Below, in pieces: positions 14,001 to 23,829 of a stretch of DNA of 64,000 nucleotides; position 1 is the first letter of the stretch; every line of letters starts with the position of its first letter. Location of the stretch: contig NC_136012.1 in NCBI RefSeq assembly GCF_048128805.1, positions 9,197,621-9,261,620 on the forward strand, given 5' to 3'. Source of the stretch: Centroberyx gerrardi. Taxonomy: Eukaryota > Chordata > Actinopteri > Beryciformes > Berycidae. The position numbers and the translations under genes are program-made. The notes beneath the pieces were generated by a model, which was not told the DNA's origin, ran no database searches, and saw only the letters and a program-made list of their open reading frames with translations.

Positions 14001-14954
14001 CGTGTCACAGACTGGTAAGTAAACAACCCAGATGTTGCAGATGATGATGATGATGGGATGGGGCTTAGGAGGGAATTATTATCATGTATGCACATCTCAT
14101 TGCACACTCATGCGCAAACACTCATGCCACACTCACTTACTACACACACACATGCATGCACATGCACACAAGCTCAGTGTTTGGAAATAACACTTAGTTT
14201 GAGAAATCTCCTTTTAGGAGGATAAAAAAAAATGTGGAGAGCCGGCTGTGGAGAAGTGGGCTACATTAGAATGCAGGGGATAACTGAGGAAAAATCTCAT
14301 GACTAACAATGTGTATTCACATTTGTTATTCAGTATTCTGCGTTATTCAATAGAGAACATTTGGCAACTTTACTGGAACAAATTAAATGTCTCAGTCCTT
14401 AGGCTGTTCTATCTGGGATTCATAAGTTAAACTTCAATATTAAAAATCACATCTCTATCATCTCATTGTGACATCCAAACTATTGTGTGTAATGGCTATA
14501 AAATGTGAGCAAAACAAAGTAGCCTAAACAGCTTTAAATCGATTTCAGCTCTTAGTTTTGATCATGTCTAACGACAAACAACTGCAGTAATCCTGGAGGA
14601 ATATTGTACAAATATCACAGCTTTAGGTCCCTCTGGGAATATTAATATTACAGTGACGCCACAAAAATACCATAAAGTACGATATGGTCCCTATAAACAC
14701 ACTATAGAGTACCGCAAACACATTATAAGTCCCTATACGATAATTAAAGTGATTTTTCATCAGGGATTCATTCAACATCATCGATTCCCCCCATAGCCTA
14801 TACATCTGTCCCATGGCTCATTCGCACTCACTGGAGAAAACTAATTGGAAGCGGACCTCAAGAGCGACTTTTTCAAAAGCCTACCTCTGAAAAGAAGAGC
14901 CGTCCAAATATAAAATCCAACCGAACACGGTCCCCAAAACTTGTGGCACCGCAT
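319..14954 (-). CDS. alpha7-clade nicotinic acetylcholine receptor subunit, 5' part (coding exons 1-2)
   Basis: Partial gene; the rest lies off the left edge. Exon 1 (14954-14885, 70 bp) starts at an ATG and encodes 23 residues beginning MRCHKFWG, with a hydrophobic signal-peptide core ([11 protein letters not shown]), then a GTAGG donor. Exon 2 (458-319, 140 bp) follows a CCCCAG acceptor, restores frame (G|GG) and encodes [15 protein letters not shown], then [13 protein letters not shown] and [10 protein letters not shown] before GTGAGG. Human CHRNA7 exon 2, from memory, is also 140 bp, starts near LQGEFQRKLYKEL and ends at IMDV, so family and exon phase agree. This is the N-terminal part of the extracellular ligand-binding domain of a pentameric, Ca-permeable cholinergic channel. 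Residues before the exon end ([13 protein letters not shown]) diverge from mammalian alpha7; an alpha8 or a fish alpha11-type paralogue is equally possible. The intron between the exons is 14.4 kb and repeat-rich. It is transcribed in the same direction as chrnb3 and chrna6. Confidence 0.85.
655..722 (-). repeat. dispersed repeat copy, inverted partner of 1239-1307
   Basis: The reverse complement shares a long match with 1239-1307, including CTGTCAAATTGTCCTTGAGC and a CCTGCTCACT block. The CCTTGAGCAAG core also occurs, more diverged, at about 4893-4925 (CCTTGGGCAAGACTCTTAGC) and 58980-59005 (CCTTTAAGCAAGGCAGTTAA). The core is common in teleost interspersed repeats; I do not name the family. 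Confidence 0.5.
1239..1307 (+). repeat. dispersed repeat copy, inverted partner of 655-722
   Basis: Contains CTGTCAAATTGTCCTTGAGC, identical to the reverse complement of the copy at 655-722. The two arms are about 520 bp apart, so the pair could form a long stem in the alpha7-like pre-mRNA. Confidence 0.5.
13120..13490. mobile_element. degenerate CACTGCAAAAA-type non-autonomous DNA element
   Basis: The left end reads CATTGCAAAAAATGCTCATC and is followed by Lys/Leu-free AT-rich filler with CTTAAAAT and AATTCC motifs. The same end motif and filler occur in the elements at 49901-50295 and 52190-52539. The right end is decayed to a T-run and boundaries are approximate. Confidence 0.4.
14540..14780 (+). 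repeat. copy of the palindromic repeat family found at 36800-37400
   Basis: Begins CTGCAGTAATCCT, continues with GTACAAATATCAC and ends near GTGATTTTTCATCA. The copy at 37206-37395 has the same landmarks in the same order (CTACAGTAATCCT, GATACAAATATC, GTGATTTTTCAT). It lies just inside intron 1, about 100 bp from the alpha7-like exon 1. A further fragment (CAGTAGTGAGTTTATAAAGATC) is at about 15310-15340. Confidence 0.45.
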
Positions 14955-15760
14955 CCTGGCACCGCTCACTGGACTCCGACGGCCCCCGGCAGCGGGCTCC
15001 GAGTGTCGGCTAGAGAGGGAATCTGCTCTGGCTTGACGGTGATATGAACATTTGGCTGGAGAGAGAGGAGAAGGGAGAGAGACAGACTGAGTGTGTGAGA
15101 TAAAGACAGACAGACCAGAATGAGTGTGGGGAGTTAAGATTGGCGCGTTCACGCTGCTTCAAAACACATTCCCTGACACTGTCTAACGGGGGCGCGCGCC
15201 TGAGCTCGAGTTGGCCAGAACAGGCAGCCTGGAACTTCACCGGTAGGCTACTCAAAAGAAACATTACTATAGCCTAATATTTTTATAGGGACTTTTAACG
15301 TTTTTATGGCGTTCAGTAGTGAGTTTATAAAGATCTTACCGTGCTTATGATATGTTTAATCTTCCATGGTGATTTTCTGTGGTAGGCTAGACCCTATAAC
15401 TTTTTTTTTTTACCAATGCATATAAAGTTTTGCTGTGACTATTGTAGGCTATATAGCCTAGCAGGCTATCCTAAAACGAATCCAAAGATTACTATAGGCC
15501 TAGGCCTAGTTCTTTTTCCTAATTATGTTACCAACCAATTTGATTCGTGTCTAATTATTATACCCAAACTCGGAAGTCAGACTAAAGGGAATTAAATTAC
15601 CTTCCCTCTTGCGCGCTCACCTGCTTCCCGCCTCGACTGTCCCAGCATAGCTCTCCTGCGTTTTAAGACAGGAGCGCGCGTGGGATCCGAGGGAGGGAGT
15701 GAGGGAGGGAGGGAAAGGGGGACCGAACTGGAACCGGCAAAATGCTTTGATAGAACGGAT
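14955..15760 (-). promoter_or_regulatory. CpG-rich 5' flank of the alpha7-like gene, probable 5'UTR intron
   Basis: GC- and CpG-rich patches at 14940-15250 and 15600-15760 stand out from AT-rich flanks, as expected for a promoter island. On the minus strand a strong donor, CAG|GTGAGC, lies at 15621/15620, and a plausible acceptor (TTTTGAGTAG) lies near 15250. A noncoding first exon upstream of about 15621 spliced to the ATG exon is therefore likely. The putative leader holds a short upstream ATG (rc near 15649) that reads to the donor. No TATA box was recognised. The exon model is inference. Confidence 0.4.
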
Positions 15761-18546
15761 AGTTCCGGTCCTCACTTCTGATTGGCTGAGTCACTAGTCT
15801 ACCAGATAAACACACCTGTAGGCTATAACCGTTATTTTAAATATTAATGCCTAACCGAAAATCCCCACTCATGAACCAGCCACTTTGTTTAGCTGTTCTC
15901 AAACAATTGACTAGGCTATTGCTTGGCGGAAGAATAACATTTGATGATTAATATTTAGCACTGAAACGTAAAGATTTGTTGAATATTCCATTCTCTTATT
16001 ATTAACCTACAATGGTGTGTTTTACAGCCTAAAAGCAATAAGCCTCCAGATGCATTAACAGCTAGAAGGATTTGCTCATCATGCTAGCACCTCTTAGCCA
16101 TTTTCAAATCACTGTACAGCACCGCCTCTCGTGGCTTAGCCTACTTCTTAAATCAAAGACAAGGCCATGAATGTCATACAGACATAAGATGCCACCCAAC
16201 CCACTGATCTACTCAGTGTTGTTGGACGGGAGGAACTGACACCAGCTCCACACACAGGGCCAGAAGGGGCCTGCAAGGTGCGGCACCACCCGCCTCCTCC
16301 CGCCGTTGTAGACTATCATTTAAGGATGCCATGCGTGTCACCCTGCAATTTTCCACTTCCCGGTGTTACAAAAGGGTTCATCAACTGCGTTTTTTTGTCG
16401 TATTTGTCTCCTTTTTGTGGAAGGCATGGCTCATAATCAAATGACCTATTTATTCCGGTCCATAAATAATTTCAGCGGGAAATAGAATCCGACAGGCGAT
16501 GAGGGGGAACACTGCGCATTTCTCCAAATGTTCTCCCTCTCTTTCTCTCTTTCCCTCAACGGAACATGGGCGTATCATCTAAAGAAATGGGCTCGTCCTA
16601 TACCACTGATATTAGACCAGAGGTTGCCAGTATTTTCCATACCCACAAATAAATGAGCTTTAGACCCCCAAATGTCTGGGTCCCTAGGAGCCCCATCAGA
16701 GGCGATTTATGCCGTTAGATGTGACTTGGTACAGAATCCCATTTCTGTCTGTACTGTAGGTGGGACAGCCGCAGCGGGCAGTGAAAAAGTGGGCAGTGCT
16801 CTCACTGGGCTAACTAAAGTGAAAAAGCAGTGAAATTAAACCATTCCTCATTTTGTTAGGGACCCACAAGACCGCAGTTTGTCCCTGGACCCCACTTTGG
16901 GAACCACTGCATGAGACAGTCAGCTAAACAAGACATTAAACAATGAATGTTATTTTTTGTTTGTTGTTTGGCCGACTGTGAGTATAGCTAACTCATCTTA
17001 AACTCACAACATTTTGTGGTAAGTCTACCATTAACTTTACTGAGGCTTAGTGAAGAACTGTCCATAGTGCTGAAATGACCAGGAACAGCAATGTTTGATA
17101 CAAGGATATGATAGTTAACTAAACTTAAAAACTGTTTGAATAAAAAATTATCTAAATCAATGCCCCCAAAATAACATAAAAAAAATAAGAATGATTACTT
17201 TTTATATTGGACAACTTAATATCAGATACCCAGTAAATGACATACAGAAGTAATTCTCTCTCAGTTTATAGGCCCCACTTGTTAGAATACACATAAATAG
17301 TTTTGACACATTTTAATTTGCTCTGTTGGTCAAAATATTACAATACAGTAAAAATAGGCCTATAAAACAAACTAATAATTAGCCTAATGTTAACCGTAGA
17401 GTAAGACCTGTTATAACCCTACATCTAATCTAGCAGTTCATGCTCAGAAGCATCAGATTCCCTTTGTCACCCAAACAGTGCTTTTTATAACAAAACAGAA
17501 AAAAAAACACACAATGTCAAATCAATTTGAAGACTAAAAAAAGGCCTTGAACTGTAAATCTTAAAAATACCCAACGTCTGACAGCCTGAGGTCTAAGGAG
17601 TCGCTGTCAGCCTCTGAGGCTGGATGATGTTTTTAGGTGTATCAGGTTACATTAGTACAGTGACTCAAAATGTGCTCTGTCATGTTAACCCCCGAGGATG
17701 TAGCTGCATCTGTGTATGTGTGTGTGTGTGTGTGTGTTACTGTTGCACCATAAATACCATTTTTCTCCCCATGTGTGGCCTCCTCCCACGCTCTCTCCAT
17801 TACTTTTCCTCCTGGGGGAGCTGTAAACACTTATTAACACACCCGCTCACACACTGGGGATAAACATGTTCGAACACACACACACACACACCCACACACA
17901 CACACGCTAAAACCCCATCTCTCTCCATAAAGCACAGAGTTTAGCCACCAGCGAACTCTTGACAACTGCTGAGACTCTGAACTCCTACAGCCAAACATGA
18001 GACGGAGACAGAGATTGAGTTGCATCTGAGCCCTCCTCTCTTTTTTACCACATAAGTTACGATTACCAGGTAAAACAACAAAGCTAGAACACGTCCCGGC
18101 AGCAGTGTGGGACCCACAGGACCTGCGCAGGTGTACCAGCCACACTGTATTTGCTCAAACATCAAAGATCAGAGAGAAAGTACGATGCTTGTGGATTAAA
18201 CTAATGTTTCAAAGCCCTGTCCCTGCGCATGCTGAACCCCCTGAGCTGTGGAGCTTTGTAAATTTTAACCCAACCCTCTCAATCCTGAACCTCAGCCCAC
18301 AACCCATCTGCCTGAACAAGAGAGAGACAGAGAGAGAGAGAGAGAGAATCTTCATTGTATGGCATTGGTAAGTTAAGTGTGTGTGAGAAACTAATTGAAA
18401 TACCCAGCGGTAGGAGGCGCGCAAAGTAGCGAAGAGGAAAGACTGAGCGAGGAAGAGAGCACAAAGGCTGAAGGGAGCTGTTAATTCTCTATCTTTTATA
18501 AATGAGGAGTGCTCCGCTAATGGACTTAAATGTTGTGGAGTTGCCA

Positions 18547-18597
<51 letters not shown>

Positions 18598-18961
18598 TTC
18601 CCCGCACATGTGCACACATCTACACAAACGCACACAAACACACACTGCTGGCACAGTGACATATGATGCAGTCAGGTCGGTGTGTGTGTGTGTGTGTGTG
18701 TGTTATAAGTGTGTGTGTGTGTCTGCACATATCCAGAACACCACTGATGTGCAAACAAAGGCTGAAAGAGCTAAACTGACTGATGACAGTGACAGAGATT
18801 TCCTTATTTCAGTCAGCGCTCCTTCAAAAGTGACAAAGTTCTATCCTCTAATACACTTGTTAAATATCTTTTTCACCCGCTTTCCCTCTTTCTAAATTAA
18901 ATATTTGAAATATGCGCCTGTCCCAGCAGGGTGTATGTGTGCGTTTGTGTGTGTGTGCGTG

Positions 18962-18995
<34 letters not shown>

Positions 18996-21307
18996 ATAGA
19001 ATGGGGTCAGATGAGTTTTAGTTTGTGTCTGCGTCGCTACCTTTGATGTGTGGGAGACACACAGCTTCTACTGTGACAGAGAGCACACTGGTCCCAGAGC
19101 TACTCCAGGTATGTGTGTGTGTGTGCGTGTGGGTGTGTGTGTGTGTGTGTGTGTATAGATGTCAGTTGTTGTGTGCGCTTGTTGCAGTGTATGTGCACCC
19201 GTGACAGATCTTTAGACACAGATCTTTATACGCTCTTCACAAGAGGGAAGGAGTCAGCTATGCAGATAAAAACAAAACAAACAAAAAAAAATGGTTTAAG
19301 GCGCTTTTTTTTTCAGGCAATGTCAGCCCATCTTTAGCCTTGAATGTCTCCCTTTTTAGTGCCCTAGTGCAAAGACTTCCAATAGTTATCAGCCGTCAGA
19401 AAGTTTGGGAACATAAGAGGAATTCTACTTGGATAGAGAATTAATAGTAAAAGGAAATGAATAGAAATGAACATAGGGATTTCCTATTCTCCCACCCATG
19501 TCGATGTATCTGTGAATATCCACCCACAGCCGATGATGAAACGCACCTTGGTCCTGAAACAGCCAGATTATCTGTGATAGACCGACTCCTCCTATGTTGC
19601 TTCTCTGTTGCCAGCCAGCCATTTGTCTCTCTTACACTGTACAGGTGGCTACTCAGCTTATTATGGGATGGGAAAGGTCGGACCCCTCACACACACTTTA
19701 GGAGTTCACTGTGGAAAAGGTCAGCGAGGCACAGGAGGGTGAGGAGAGAGAGAGAGAGAGAGAGAGAGTCACATGGGGTAAAACACAAACAGAAGTGCAC
19801 ACAGAGGAAAGAGATACAGAGTTGCGCATTGTGTGGGTGGAAACAAAACGTGGGAGCAAGTATGTGTGATCAAAGAAAAGTTTACATCCTCAAAGACATA
19901 ATTACATACACAGAAAAGCTCTCTCACACACTTTGACGCACACATACTTAGAGATGCTTAGGTTTATAAATAGCGGTAGTCTAAATTATTGATGAATTTG
20001 GTTCTGCCGGACTTTAAGTCATTGTCTCTGTGAATTAACTCTTATTCACACTTGAGCTTTTCACGGTCATTTGCATCTTAGCGGCTGCATCTGTGTTGGA
20101 GAGAAAGGAAATATTACATCACACTAAGAGATTCACATAAAGCCTCCTGCTCGTGCTTTAAAGGATGAGAGATTTAATGCAGCACCTTAGAGTGGAGAAA
20201 CTCAAATTGACACTCTAGGGAACCACTTTGAAATTTTTGAAGTCGTAGTAAGCCTTTCTTGACTATGTAGAAAGCAGGCTTTAAATTCCCCTACAGTATG
20301 CTCTTTTTTTGGGGGTGGGGTTTGTTAATATGTTTTCCCCTTTGGTAAAATGCATCCATAAAATGTATAATGATAAACACTGTATTTTTTGAAAATGCAA
20401 CATGGTCTGTGTGTATCTCTTAAATTATTTAATTTGATTTTAGTCTGTTCTTTTTCTGATTTTATGTCCAAAATGTACTGTACTATATTTATATAATCTT
20501 TGCAAACAGTGTCTTTGTATATTATTAGTCATATTCTTTTTGCTTGCTTTAATGTCTACTGACATTAAAAATCCATTAATAGAGCTTGTGATACATTCTG
20601 AGAAAATGACTGTTATTCTCTAACTTCTACATTCTGCTTTTATTTCGCCCCTAACCCTGGTTCAGAAGCAGCGAAGTGTCCAACGGCAATCACTGTGCTA
20701 AGGGCACCACCCAGTGGAAGAAATGCTGATGTACACAAAACCATTTCCCCCCGGGGGGGGTGGGGGTGGGGGTCTCAAGACATCAATAAATGTCTTTTGA
20801 ATGACTGGATGAACTTGTCTCTGATCATTTAGATGAAAAAAAGGTAAGATGGCTAAATAAGTTTTCAATAAGAATGAATGATCTGACTTCCATAGTGAAA
20901 TGTGGAGTAGTTTGTACTTCAATTGAGAAAAGTTTTTTTCGAATTTTTTTTAGCAAACCTTTTTTCGTAAACTTTGCATTTTCAGTGCTTCTGTGAAAAT
21001 AGTTGATATGCGCTTTGCACGTTTTGTGAACTAAACCTACTTTATTTCTTTCCTAGTTTATTGAACCTTTCCTTGTGTTTAATATGTTTACTTTCCAAAA
21101 AGTATGACATGTCCCAATCCTTGACTACCATGTCTGTGTGTGTCTGTCATTGCTAAAAAATATATAATAAGTTGACCATCAAATATTGTGTTTGTCCAAA
21201 TAAAGAGGTGTCCAAGGAATTTGTTTACAGTCAGACTGTTGGTCCATACAGGCTCTCCTTTATGATGAACCTCAGTACTTGACTTGTTCCTATAAGATGG
21301 GAAGCAC

Positions 21308-21346
<39 letters not shown>

Positions 21347-21469
21347 GTGTGTCAGAGCCCTGGCACTAAGATAAGTGGTTACCTAGAGCAGCTGGCCTGA
21401 TGCTTGATGCCATTCATTCCTTTTTGGCTCCCAGTAAATCCTGTGAAAGAAACTCTTGTTCTCCTTCAC
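15761..21469. other. intergenic stretch between the alpha7-like promoter and the C3orf85-like gene
   Basis: No coding exon recognised. It holds the hAT-like element at 16618-16909, (CT)n at about 18551-18600, (GT)n at about 18681-18702, 18957-18994, 19131-19155 and 21311-21344, and a G/C homopolymer patch at about 20748-20772. The AT-rich remainder shows nothing I can name. Confidence 0.5.
16618..16909. mobile_element. hAT-like non-autonomous DNA transposon
   Basis: Left end CAGAGGTTGCCAG and right end CTTTGGGAACCACTG form imperfect terminal inverted repeats (right-end reverse complement CAGTGGTTCCCAAAG). The flanking octamers TATTAGAC (16610-16617) and CATGAGAC (16910-16917) match at 6 of 8 positions, fitting a worn 8-bp target duplication. 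The interior has no coding capacity. Confidence 0.5.
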
Positions 21470-21542
21470 ATTCAGCTGAGAGATTCTGGAGTCTGGAGAC
21501 GTTCAGACATTCAACTGATCAACAGCTCAACTCCAGCTTCAG
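21470..21542 (+). other. possible noncoding first exon of the C3orf85-like gene
   Basis: A non-repetitive stretch ends CTCCAGCTTCAG and is followed by a GTAAAT donor at 21543. The next acceptor, at about 21878, precedes the start codon by 4 bases. A 5'UTR exon here would explain an ATG placed only a few bases after a splice acceptor. The start is not defined and the exon is inferred. Confidence 0.3.
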
Positions 21543-21882
21543 GTAAATCTCAAATTTCTGCTACTTTTTGGATAACTTTGATAACATCTCCGCATCAACG
21601 GTTTGTAAATTAACAGCAGTGTTTGTTTTATGATAAAAGAGATGTTCACATGGCATATTCTGCTACTTTTCAAATTGCTTTCTTTTATTCCAGATTTGCA
21701 TCATTTATTTATACACCTACATCTTTGAGTTTTACTCCTGTGGCAGAAGGAAGACAGTTGTTAACTTGTATTTTTTTATTATTGAGTATGTATCTGTGTG
21801 TTTCTGTGTCTCTGTTTATCATCCATTAATTTTTTTAATTACAATATCACAGCTATTTATTTTCTTTTTCTAATTTAGAGAC

Positions 21883-23706
21883 ATGAAACTTGTGATACTG
21901 GTTGCTCTTTTGAGTGGTAAGTCAGACTTTTAATTTAATGACTGAATAAATGTTCTTTAATCCAAAATGTGTTTAATGAGTCGATTGTTGTTTTATTGTT
22001 AGGGCCATGCCAATTTCAAAATGTAATTTGATAACCAGTCGCTTGCTTAAAGCTGTAAGCATTAACATAATCCACTGGAATACTCAAACTCAGTAATGTA
22101 ATTAGTAATGGATTACTCTGGTTTTACAACAATTATCAACTATTATTTCAAGATGTCAAACTATCTTAGTGTCTCTAATCTTCCAATCAAAATGTATTTT
22201 CTCCACCTATCTGTGATCTGATGTGTTTTATATATATGAAGGATTACAGTTACCATTTTTGTAATCAGATTTATAATCAGATTCCATTACATGTAATCCA
22301 TTACTCAGAATGCCTTTGTGTTTTCTGTATTTTTGTAAAAATGTGCCTTTAACATTGTGATCAGGGGTTTTTGCTGCCCCATTCATGAAGGAAGAGGAGG
22401 CGAAGCAGGTTATCCGGCTGAAGAGACAGTCAGGATACTGGGATCCAAACCACTCTCAGAACCAGTGGGGTTACACCATTCAAGAACAGGTGACGCCGCA
22501 CTGCATGATGGGAATGTATAGTGGGATCAGTCAGTATAGCCACTGACTAGGCCTGTCTTATCTTTAGTCAAGGACACATTCTCTCTATTTAATGTTTCAC
22601 TTGTGACCCACCTGTATCAGCCAAGACTTTGTCATCCATGAAAGAGGCTTTTCTGTGACAAATTATCTTTGTTCCTCAGGCGAACGAGTACTGGACAGCT
22701 CTCCGAACAGATGCTCAGTACTACATGGACATGAGCGCCCTGATGTTTGACCGCTCTGTGGCTACGTGAGTGAGATAATTACCAGCAGCATAATATCTAA
22801 TATGTGCCAGTTGGTGGATGTTTTAACCCTAGGCACCTTACAGCACCATGAGGGGATACTTTTTATTTTGCATGGGTGAATCCAGAGGGGATTGAACTCC
22901 TCACCCTGGCAACATTAGTGCCACGTTCTGCCCACTGAACCACAGGGCCACACTGACATGAGACAGCATTCATCATCTGAAGTTCATCTTTTAATAGCTC
23001 TAAAGTGTTGGCATTTTGTCCACTAAGGACTTAAATTATAGCTGCACTAGGAAAGATTTGTATGTAAAAATACACCCGTCTTATCAGCTTAAATCACAAA
23101 GTGCATGGGACTGCAATAAAGAAGAGCGTCCCATCCCCACTAACTGAAACACTGCAGATTCACCCTATTTGCCCAAATTACATTCTGGTGTTGGGTTTGA
23201 ACACTTCTCTGCCCATGGGGAGTGATGAATCAAAGAGCAAAATACAAACTGTCTCCTAGACAGCAGTGATAAAGCAGCAGTGACCCAGATAAATGTTAGA
23301 TCTTTGCCTCTCTCATCCATTTTCTTTGGTTTTCTTTGGTATAAAGCATCACACTGTGCGTCTTACTGATGTCACATTACATGATTTCTGGTCATTGAAG
23401 TTCAAATGTTTCAGACAGTTATCTCTTGCTGCCATTTGGAGCCGCCAATGTGCGAAGACGCCTAGTGCAGCTTTAAGCATTATACTTGAAAAAGTGTCAT
23501 AATTGACTTTTAATCATGTGCCATCAATCCCTTTGTGCTATCAAGGTGCCACTTCTTTCAAATGATGGAGGAGCAAAACATTTCACATCTCATATTTCAT
23601 ATATTTTCATGTTACTTGTCTGTGTTGCAGTGAAAACAACAGGCTGTATATGGAGATGCTGCGCAACGCTCGCGCTCACCTGGACAGCCAGACTGGTCAA
23701 CACTAA
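21883..23706 (+). CDS. small secreted protein, C3orf85-like, with RLKR processing site
   Basis: Four coding exons: 21883-21916, 22365-22489, 22680-22765 and 23631-23706. All introns are GT-AG and the phases fit, giving 106 aa. The protein starts MKLVILVALLSGVFAA, a typical signal peptide with cleavage near residue 16. An acidic/basic stretch follows, then RLKR (29-32), a furin-type site, then QSGYWDPNHSQ and a conserved-looking EYWTALRTDAQYYMDM segment. There is no cysteine and no membrane segment, so it should be soluble and secreted. From memory the human uncharacterised protein C3orf85 has the same layout (GAPF, LRLKR, YWDPDHS, TAQYYLDM), so orthology is likely; no function is known to me. 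The polyA signal is at 23810. It lies alone on the plus strand between the minus-strand alpha7-like and chrnb3 genes. Confidence 0.78.
22040..22320. repeat. fragment of a teleost DNA repeat (TAATCNGATTAC type) in intron 1
   Basis: Two blocks, GTAATTAGTAATGGATTACT near 22097 and ATTCCATTACATGTAATCCA near 22282, are typical of dispersed fish elements with TAATC/GATTA internal repeats. No clear ends or target duplication were found; boundaries are approximate. Confidence 0.35.
22840..22955 (-). repeat. tRNA-derived SINE head, minus orientation
   Basis: On the minus strand there is an A-box-like TGGTTCAGTGGG (22931-22942) and, about 45 bases later, a B-box-like GAGTTCAATCC (22889-22899), spaced as in tRNA promoters. 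It sits in intron 3 of the C3orf85-like gene. The 3' body is not recognisable. Confidence 0.45.
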
Positions 23707-23809
23707 CCAGAGGAACACTGAAGATGAGGAGTCACACTGTAGATACAACAATACAGCGCCACCAAGTGGCTGTGGCTGAAATATCCACACTAAAGTGCTT
23801 TACAGGAAG

Positions 23810-23815
23810 AATAAA
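23810..23815 (+). terminator. polyadenylation signal of the C3orf85-like gene
   Basis: AATAAA lies 104 bases after the TAA stop; a second AATAAA occurs near 23967. Confidence 0.55.
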
Positions 23816-23829
23816 TATTCATGTTTGTG

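Larger units (their letters stand above)
490..14884. other. intron 1 of the alpha7-like gene and its contents
   Basis: No further coding exon was recognised. The stretch holds many microsatellites: (CA)n at about 1443-1480, 1644-1690, 4330-4379, 6874-6908 and 7867-7896; (CT)n at about 7668-7700 and 8028-8055; (GA)n at about 10988-11097. It also holds dispersed-repeat fragments listed separately. Unique-looking stretches without repeats occur at about 6300-6600 and 12380-12930. All longer open frames here read through CA/CT repeats. Confidence 0.6.
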
